A stretch of 11,407 nt of DNA from an uncultured Clostridia bacterium (lineage in GTDB: Bacteria; Bacillota; Clostridia; Christensenellales; Borkfalkiaceae), in contig CANPYD010000019.1 of the NCBI GenBank assembly GCA_947587775.1, positions 1-11,407 on the forward strand, written 5' to 3'. Under the pieces are notes generated by a model. The model made no database searches. It had not been told where the DNA came from and saw only the letters and a program-made list of their open reading frames with translations. Positions within the stretch are counted from its first letter, which is position 1, and every line of letters starts with the position of its first letter. Positions 8,212 through 11,407 of the stretch are shown here, in pieces. The position numbers and the translations under genes are program-made.

Positions 8212-8235
8212 TACTATGCGTGACATAATACTATG
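8212..8235. repeat. Short direct repeat TACTATG, 17-bp period
   Basis: TACTATG occurs at 8212-8218 and again at 8229-8235, in the short AT-rich stretch between the DnaD-like stop codon and the terminator. The DNA here is clearly richer in AT than its surroundings. The function is unknown; it could be a recombination scar, a binding site or chance. Confidence 0.35.
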
Positions 8236-8247
8236 TAAACACGGAAA

Positions 8248-8272
8248 AACGCCCCGTTTGGGGCGTTTTTTA
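8248..8272. terminator. Bidirectional Rho-independent terminator
   Basis: AACGCCCC (8248-8255), loop GTTT, GGGGCGTT (8260-8267) form an 8-bp perfect stem. A run of six T follows on the plus strand (8266-8271) and five T on the minus strand (8249-8245). It ends both the DnaD-like transcript and the convergent sporulation operon. The plus-strand T-run overlaps the ylmC stop codon. Confidence 0.92.
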
Positions 8273-8602
8273 TTCGTATTCGCCGTAATCCCGCCTGTTT
8301 CCATAATCCGGGGGCGGGGACGAAGGCGGGGGCGCGTCCTCCCATCTCCCCCGCTTCTTTTCCGATTTGGGGGCTGCTTTGATGTCCACGAGGACGACGT
8401 CCACGCCGATTTTTTTGACGCATTTGAGGTCGATGAAGAGATCCGCTTTGCCGAAACGGAAGCCCTTTCCGCCGGGCACGACGATGCCCTGCACCTTCCC
8501 CTCGGGATAGGTGAAAACGATATCGCATACCTTGCCGAGCCGCTTTCCGTCGGAGAGGTTCACCGCCTCCATCCGCTTGAGTTCCGAGAAACTTGTTTCC
8601 AC
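8270..8602 (-). CDS. ylmC: YlmC/YmxH family PRC-barrel sporulation protein
   Basis: A 110-residue cytosolic protein with a single PRC-barrel domain (about residues 4-75): SELKRMEAVNLSDGKRLGKVCDIVF, a glycine-rich turn, then LKCVKKIGVDVVLVDI. This matches the YlmC/YmxH family found beside sigG in many spore formers; the molecular role is not established. It starts with GTG at 8602, chosen because it opens the conserved SxSELK-like N-terminus; no strong Shine-Dalgarno is visible. It lies 36 nt after sigG, so it is most likely the last gene of that transcript. Residues of about 76-110 form an extra charged, proline-rich tail (PPPSSPPPDYG) that goes beyond the usual 80-90 residues and looks disordered. 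Confidence 0.88.
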   Translation of the reverse strand: METSFSELKRMEAVNLSDGKRLGKVCDIVFTYPEGKVQGIVVPGGKGFRFGKADLFIDLKCVKKIGVDVVLVDIKAAPKSEKKRGRWEDAPPPSSPPPDYGNRRDYGEYE

Positions 8603-8638
8603 GCTTTATTGTATGCTCTTGAGCGCAAAAAGTTTCTC

Positions 8639-9409
8639 TTACATGATCTCCTTTTTTACCGCCGCAAGCGCATTCTTTTCGAGACGGGAGACCTGCGCCT
8701 GCGAGATCCCCACTTCCGCCGAGATCTCCGTCTGCGTCTTGCCCTCGTAGTAGCGGAGCATGAGGATCTTGCGCTCTCTGTCGGCAAGGCGGCCGATCGC
8801 TTCCCGCAGCGCCACCCGCTCCGTCCAGATCTCGTCGCTCTGCGTTTCGTCGTAGAGCTGATCCAGAAGCTCCAGCGTATCGCCCGACTTATTGTAGACG
8901 GGTTCGTACAGGGAGACGGGGTCGGAGATCGCGTCGAGCGCGTAGACGACTTCCCGCTCCTTCACCTGCATGACTTCGGCGATCTTCTCGATCGTCGCGA
9001 CCTCGTCCTTCTCCTCGATCCCCTCTCTCACTTTCAAAATCTTATAGGCGGTATCGCGGATGGAACGGGAGACCCTGAGCGAATTACCGTCGCGCAGGTA
9101 CCGCTTGATCTCCCCGAGGATCATGGGGACGGCATAGGTGGAAAACTTGACGTTGAACCCCAAATCAAAGTTGTCGATCGCCTTGATGAGTCCCACGCAA
9201 CCTGCTTGAAAGACGTCGTCCGCGTTGGCATTTTTCGCCCAGAAACGCTTTACGAGGGAGAGGACGAGCCGCATGTTCCCGACGATGAATTTTTCCCGCG
9301 CCTCACTGTCTCCCGCCTTGAGACGGCGCATGAGCTCGTCCATCTCCTTTGCCGTGAGCTTGGGAAGCCCCGCCGTGTCGACGCCGCAAATGACTACCTT
9401 ATTGATCAT
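8639..9409 (-). CDS. sigG: RNA polymerase sigma-G factor, late forespore
   Basis: Directs late forespore transcription after engulfment. The 256-residue length is normal. The N-terminal signature NKVVICGVDTAGLPKLT is typical of sigma-G. Region 2 (about 38-115) includes DDVFQAGCVGLIKAIDNFD and KFSTYAVPMILGEIKRYLRD, followed by RVSRSIRDTAYK. Region 3 carries YALDAISDPVSLYEPVYN. Region 4 ends in the helix-turn-helix TEISAEVGISQAQVSRLEK. The ATG at 9409 has GGGAGGA about seven bases upstream. It lies 77 nt downstream of sigE, in the conserved spoIIGA-sigE-sigG order. By my alignment from memory, the residue equivalent to B. subtilis Asn45 (contact for the anti-sigma CsfB) is Val43. No confident sigma-F or sigma-G promoter could be assigned in the leader. 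Confidence 0.97.
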   Translation of the reverse strand: MINKVVICGVDTAGLPKLTAKEMDELMRRLKAGDSEAREKFIVGNMRLVLSLVKRFWAKNANADDVFQAGCVGLIKAIDNFDLGFNVKFSTYAVPMILGEIKRYLRDGNSLRVSRSIRDTAYKILKVREGIEEKDEVATIEKIAEVMQVKEREVVYALDAISDPVSLYEPVYNKSGDTLELLDQLYDETQSDEIWTERVALREAIGRLADRERKILMLRYYEGKTQTEISAEVGISQAQVSRLEKNALAAVKKEIM

Positions 9410-9417
9410 ACTTTTTC

Positions 9418-9438
9418 CTCCCGAGGAGCATAACGCTC
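9418..9438 (-). promoter_or_regulatory. Alternative hairpins over the sigG ribosome-binding site
   Basis: On the minus strand, CTCC-TCG-GGAG (9428-9418) pairs the Shine-Dalgarno of sigG with the bases just upstream. A second stem, GAGC-GTTAT-GCTC (9438-9426), uses part of the same sequence, so only one can form at a time. Both are only 4 bp. A role in damping sigG translation is inference. Confidence 0.3.
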
Positions 9439-9486
9439 TATGTAGACCGTCTCCCGGAGTTAAAAGTATCCGCAGAAAGGAAAAAA

Positions 9487-10194
9487 TTATACGAGTTTGG
9501 AGATCTCTTTTTTGAGCCGCTCGATGATCTTCTTTTCGAGACGGGAGATATAGCTCTGCGAGATGCCGAGCACGTCGGCCACGTCCTTTTGGGTCATCTC
9601 CTCCCTGCCGCCCAGCCCGAACCGCATATACATGATCTTTCTCTCCCGCTCGGGCAGTCTTTGAAGCGCCTCTTTCAGGAGTTCTTTTTCGACGCTCGAC
9701 TCCACGCCGCCGTAGACCGCGTCGCTGTCCGTCCCCAAAACGTCCGAAAGGAGCAGTTCGTTTCCCTCAAAATCGGTATTGAGGGGTTCGTCAAAGGAGA
9801 TCTCGCTCTTGAGCTTGACCGTGCGCCGCAGATACATGAGGATCTCGTTCTCGATACAGCGCGAGGCATAGGTCGCAAGTTTGATATTCTTATCCGTGCG
9901 GAAGGAGCTCACCGCCTTGATGAGCCCGATGGTACCGATCGAGATGAGATCGTCCCCCTCGACGCCCGTATTTTCGAATTTGCGGGAAATATAGACGACG
10001 AGGCGCAGATTGTGCTCGATCAGCTTCGCCTTGATCTGTTCGGCGTCCTCTCCCGCCTCCATCTTGCGGAGAAGCTCCCCCTCTTCCTCCGCAGAAAGCG
10101 GCAACGGCAGCGCTTCGCTTCCGCAAAGGTAATGAATGACGTTTTCATCCTTTATCCTGCGTAACCATACCCGAAGCAGCTCGAATAGCTTCAT
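9487..10194 (-). CDS. sigE: RNA polymerase sigma-E precursor (pro-sigma-E), early mother cell
   Basis: Mother-cell sigma factor made as an inactive, membrane-tethered precursor. The ATG at 10194 gives 235 residues and has GGAGGG about six bases upstream. Longer in-frame readings run antisense-like through spoIIGA and are rejected. The pro-region is the amphipathic basic segment [20 protein letters not shown]. By alignment with B. subtilis, where 27 residues are removed, cleavage would fall near residue 21, just before YLCGSEALP. Mature-protein motifs include [74 protein letters not shown] and the helix-turn-helix [19 protein letters not shown]. The first 16-17 codons lie inside the end of spoIIGA (50-nt overlap). 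Confidence 0.97.
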   Translation of the reverse strand: MKLFELLRVWLRRIKDENVIHYLCGSEALPLPLSAEEEGELLRKMEAGEDAEQIKAKLIEHNLRLVVYISRKFENTGVEGDDLISIGTIGLIKAVSSFRTDKNIKLATYASRCIENEILMYLRRTVKLKSEISFDEPLNTDFEGNELLLSDVLGTDSDAVYGGVESSVEKELLKEALQRLPERERKIMYMRFGLGGREEMTQKDVADVLGISQSYISRLEKKIIERLKKEISKLV

Positions 10195-10975
10195 GCTCGC
10201 CCTCCACAAACGAAGTATGTAAGATGATGTGATATTCCTTTGATCCCGTCTCGCCGACCGTAAACAGCGCATGCGGGAATTGTTTTCCGCCGATCTCCAT
10301 AGAGCAGGCAAAGACGGGCGCCTCTCTTCCGCCGTTGACCGTCCCGATCCGGATACGTCCGACAGGCTCTTCATGAAAGAGCACAAGCGCCGCGGCGGGC
10401 GAGAGGACGGAAACGGGCTCGCCACGGAACGAAAGGCAGTTTCCGCTGTCCAAAAAGCCCGTGAGCGTCAATTCCCTTCCGCCGCAGAAAAGTTTTACTT
10501 CCCTAAGCGCGCTCTTCACCTTTCTGTATCGGTAAAATCCCTTGGCCGAAGCCAGAACGACAACGGCAAAGAGTCCTGCGCCGCCGATGATCAGCCCGAT
10601 GGGCGCTTTCTCGACGAGATATCCGCTCTGCGCGCTGTATTCGATCCCGAAGAAGGAATAGACAGCAACGAGCAGCCCGCCGAGCGCGAACGTCAGTCCG
10701 AAAAAGGCAATAATCGCAACGAGATAGGTCTTTTTCGTCCCCTTGGAAACGGCAAGGAGCACTAAAAGGACGCCCCCGAGGAGCTTTACGGCATACGCCG
10801 CCCAGACGCTGAGCGGCAGAAGCGGGAACGCGATCGCCTCGCCCGCTCCGACCGCCGCCGACAGAAGGAGCCGCCAAAGCCTGATCCGTCCCCTTGCGCA
10901 TTTGAGACAGAGGTACAAAAGAAGAAGATCGAGCGTGAAATTTTCCGCAAACGCATACTCCCAATAGACCTCCAT
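10145..10975 (-). CDS. spoIIGA: Sporulation sigma-E processing protease SpoIIGA
   Basis: Membrane aspartic protease that cleaves pro-sigma-E at the asymmetric septum after a forespore signal. The length is 276 residues, slightly shorter than the roughly 309 in B. subtilis. The N-terminal half holds about five hydrophobic segments (near 10-22, 34-52, 55-76, 83-106 and 125-144). The cytosolic half begins near 150 and carries the catalytic aspartate Asp176 in [11 protein letters not shown], the family's single D-[ST]-G motif, so activity needs dimerisation. The ATG at 10975 begins MEVYWEYAF, a typical start for the family. Its Shine-Dalgarno is poor (GGGG). The gene is directly followed by, and overlaps, its substrate gene sigE. 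It is likely activated by Spo0A~P through the boxes at 11032-11059. Confidence 0.95.
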   Translation of the reverse strand: MEVYWEYAFAENFTLDLLLLYLCLKCARGRIRLWRLLLSAAVGAGEAIAFPLLPLSVWAAYAVKLLGGVLLVLLAVSKGTKKTYLVAIIAFFGLTFALGGLLVAVYSFFGIEYSAQSGYLVEKAPIGLIIGGAGLFAVVVLASAKGFYRYRKVKSALREVKLFCGGRELTLTGFLDSGNCLSFRGEPVSVLSPAAALVLFHEEPVGRIRIGTVNGGREAPVFACSMEIGGKQFPHALFTVGETGSKEYHIILHTSFVEGEHEAIRAASGMVTQDKG

Positions 10976-10994
10976 GCCCTACCCCGCGAGAGAT

Positions 10995-11000
10995 ATTATA
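10995..11000 (-). promoter_or_regulatory. -10 box of the spoIIGA operon promoter
   Basis: A perfect TATAAT on the minus strand, 19 bases before the spoIIGA ATG. No TTGACA-like sequence is visible at 17 bp, nor a good one near the 22-bp spacing known for B. subtilis spoIIG. That fits a promoter dependent on an activator. The implied leader is only about a dozen bases. Confidence 0.65.
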
Positions 11001-11031
11001 AAGGATGTCCCGTGGGGAAAAATGGGTGATC

Positions 11032-11059
11032 GCGTCGAAAATTGTCGTCGGTTGTCGAA
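11032..11059 (-). promoter_or_regulatory. Three tandem Spo0A boxes at 10-bp spacing
   Basis: Read on the plus strand, the boxes are TTGTCGAA (11052-11059, eight of eight to the core of TTTGTCGAA), TTGTCGTC (11042-11049, two differences) and GCGTCGAA (11032-11039, two differences). The spacing is exactly ten bases, one helical turn, so the bound proteins would lie on the same face. The nearest box ends 31 bases upstream of the TATAAT. Known Spo0A targets carry tandem boxes of this kind. Binding here is inferred. Confidence 0.7.
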
Positions 11060-11102
11060 ATTTCTTCTCTCGGGGAATGGGCATGAATATCTTCACAAGC
11101 GC

Positions 11103-11136
11103 ACGGATTTTTTTTGATTTCCGATACAAAATCCGT
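11103..11136. repeat. 9-bp inverted repeat next to the tRNA promoter
   Basis: ACGGATTTT (11103-11111) and AAAATCCGT (11128-11136) are perfect inverted copies. The second ends on the first base of the tRNA -35 box. An A/T-rich arm here could act as an UP-like element or be bound by a dimeric protein. There is no direct evidence for either. Confidence 0.35.
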
Positions 11137-11164
11137 TGACAAACAGAAGGGAAACGGGTATAAT
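11136..11164 (+). promoter_or_regulatory. Consensus sigma-A promoter of tRNA-Arg
   Basis: TTGACA (11136-11141) and TATAAT (11159-11164), both perfect, with a 17-base spacer. Transcription would begin near 11171, about 27 bases before the mature tRNA. Confidence 0.93.
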
Positions 11165-11197
11165 ATGCAGGAACGTTGAAAGAAAAACTTCATATAC

Positions 11198-11274
11198 GCG
11201 CCGTTAGCTCAATTGGATAGAGCGTTGGTCTACGGAACCAAAGGCTAGGGATTCGAGTTCCTTACGGCGCACCA
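11198..11274 (+). tRNA. tRNA-Arg (anticodon ACG)
   Basis: 77 bases including an encoded CCA. The acceptor stem GCGCCGT (11198-11204) pairs with ACGGCGC (11264-11270), followed by discriminator A and CCA. The D-arm contains TAGCTCAATTGGATAGAGC. The anticodon stem TTGGT/ACCAA closes the loop CTACGGA with anticodon ACG, whose first base is normally converted to inosine so that it reads CGU, CGC and CGA. The T-arm AGGGA-TTCGAGT-TCCTT contains a G-U pair. The gene stands alone with its own promoter and terminator, divergent from spoIIGA. Confidence 0.97.
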
Positions 11275-11313
11275 AAGAGAGGGCAACCCACAGGGTTGCC
11301 CTCTCTTTGGTGC
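11269..11313 (+). terminator. Long palindromic terminator that includes the tRNA 3' end
   Basis: Two perfect 21-base arms (11269-11289 and 11293-11313) with loop ACA. The core, AGAGAGGGCAACCC against GGGTTGCCCTCTCT followed by TTT, looks like an ordinary Rho-independent terminator with a short T-run. The stem continues outward through the CCA end and the last two acceptor bases of the tRNA (GCACCA against TGGTGC), which is not needed for termination. Confidence 0.8.
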
Positions 11314-11335
11314 ACTGTAAGGTCGAGAAGCCCTA
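11293..11335 (-). repeat. Inverted degenerate copy of the tRNA-Arg 3' end
   Basis: On the minus strand, 11322-11293 matches 11260-11289 at 28 of 30 bases and begins CCTTACAGTGCACCA where the tRNA has CCTTACGGCGCACCA. Further out, minus 11335-11323 reads TAGGGCTTCTCGA, resembling the tRNA T-arm TAGGGATTCGAG. The T-loop is disrupted and the rest of a tRNA is not recognisable, so this is not a working gene. Confidence 0.5.
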
Positions 11336-11365
11336 CGGGATTCGCCCCGCCCGCGCTCCGATTCT

Positions 11366-11406
11366 GCTACCAAGGGCGGCACGAGGAGCGTAAGCGACGA
11401 AGTAGC
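11366..11406. repeat. Structured intergenic repeat, copy 2
   Basis: This is the partner of the element at 1-37. The identical core AAGGGCGGCACGAG lies at 11372-11385, followed by a different centre containing GC-GTAA-GC, then CGAAGTAG. It is bounded by inverted ends GCTAC (11366-11370) and GTAGC (11402-11406). The right side is close to the window edge, so the true end is unknown. Confidence 0.6.
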
Positions 11407-11407
11407 T

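Noticed and set aside
6433..8304. A long open frame of 623 codons on the minus strand opposite the DnaD-like gene
   Set aside because: The translation has no recognisable domain and is rich in His, Arg and Phe. It runs through both a terminator and a promoter, and it mirrors a gene with clear domains. It is an effect of GC-rich codon bias.
8605..8618. CATACAAT on the minus strand before ylmC, a perfect match to a sigma-E -10 consensus
   Set aside because: It ends five bases before the GTG start, so transcription would begin at or inside the gene, and no matching -35 is visible.
7994..9433. A 479-codon open frame on the plus strand across the DnaD-like tail, terminator, ylmC and sigG
   Set aside because: It crosses a strong bidirectional terminator, is antisense to sigG and ylmC, and has no family resemblance.
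9440..9475. A possible sigma-F or sigma-G promoter before sigG (GGATA ... GGTCTACATA)
   Set aside because: Both boxes carry mismatches to my recollection of the consensus and the spacing is too long. I cannot support it.
10195..10425. An N-terminal extension of sigma-E
   Set aside because: The extra segment is an off-frame reading of spoIIGA. The ATG at 10194 gives the expected pro-sigma-E length and has a strong ribosome site.
1..11407. CRISPR array, phage, transposon, toxin-antitoxin or defence system
   Set aside because: There are no spaced identical repeats, no transposase or integrase, and no defence genes. SbcCD is a standard repair complex here.

Overview
This window looks like chromosomal DNA of a GC-rich, endospore-forming member of the Clostridia (Firmicutes/Bacillota), probably an uncultured lineage. 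The grounds are a spoIIGA-sigE-sigG-ylmC sporulation cluster, a DnaD-type primosome protein, near-perfect sigma-A promoters, strong AGGAGG-type ribosome sites and a Gram-positive type signal peptidase. I cannot place it to genus. There is no phage, plasmid, IS element or CRISPR array. Most genes are housekeeping or sporulation genes, and the unusual features lie in their architecture and in the intergenic DNA.

Layout. (1) Positions 1-132 hold no gene, only structured repeat DNA. (2) Positions 133-6347, minus strand, hold a tightly packed five-gene unit transcribed leftward: sbcD, sbcC, an alpha/beta-hydrolase-like protein whose nucleophile serine is missing, a small DUF951 zinc-ribbon protein, and lepB (signal peptidase I, GTG start). 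Junctions are 4-nt overlap, 8-nt gap, 10-nt overlap and 4-nt overlap. (3) Positions 6393-6450 hold two divergent sigma-A promoters with their -10 boxes touching. (4) Positions 6490-8196, plus strand, hold a 568-residue DnaD-domain protein whose C-terminus looks like the N-terminal zinc domain of a DnaC/DnaI helicase loader without the ATPase. A bidirectional terminator follows. (5) Positions 8270-10975, minus strand, hold spoIIGA-sigE-sigG-ylmC. spoIIGA and sigE overlap by 50 nt, so the end of the protease gene also encodes most of the sigma-E pro-peptide. Upstream lie a TATAAT box and three Spo0A-box-like sequences at exact 10-bp spacing. (6) Positions 11136-11335, plus strand, hold a consensus promoter, tRNA-Arg(ACG) and a long palindromic terminator. 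The palindrome includes the tRNA 3' end and extends into a degenerate inverted copy of the tRNA T-arm. (7) The last 40 bases repeat the structured element found at the left edge.

How it fits together. SbcCD is a nuclease complex for DNA ends and hairpins, and the DnaD-like protein belongs to replication initiation or restart; the two are transcribed divergently from abutting promoters. The sporulation cluster encodes the mother-cell sigma factor precursor (sigE), its membrane processing protease (SpoIIGA), the late forespore sigma factor (sigG) and a PRC-barrel protein. The phased Spo0A boxes imply the usual Spo0A~P switch. The points most worth following up are the DnaD/helicase-loader N-domain fusion, SbcC without a zinc hook, the serine-less hydrolase in the sbcCD operon, the tRNA inverted duplication and the protease/pro-peptide overlap.
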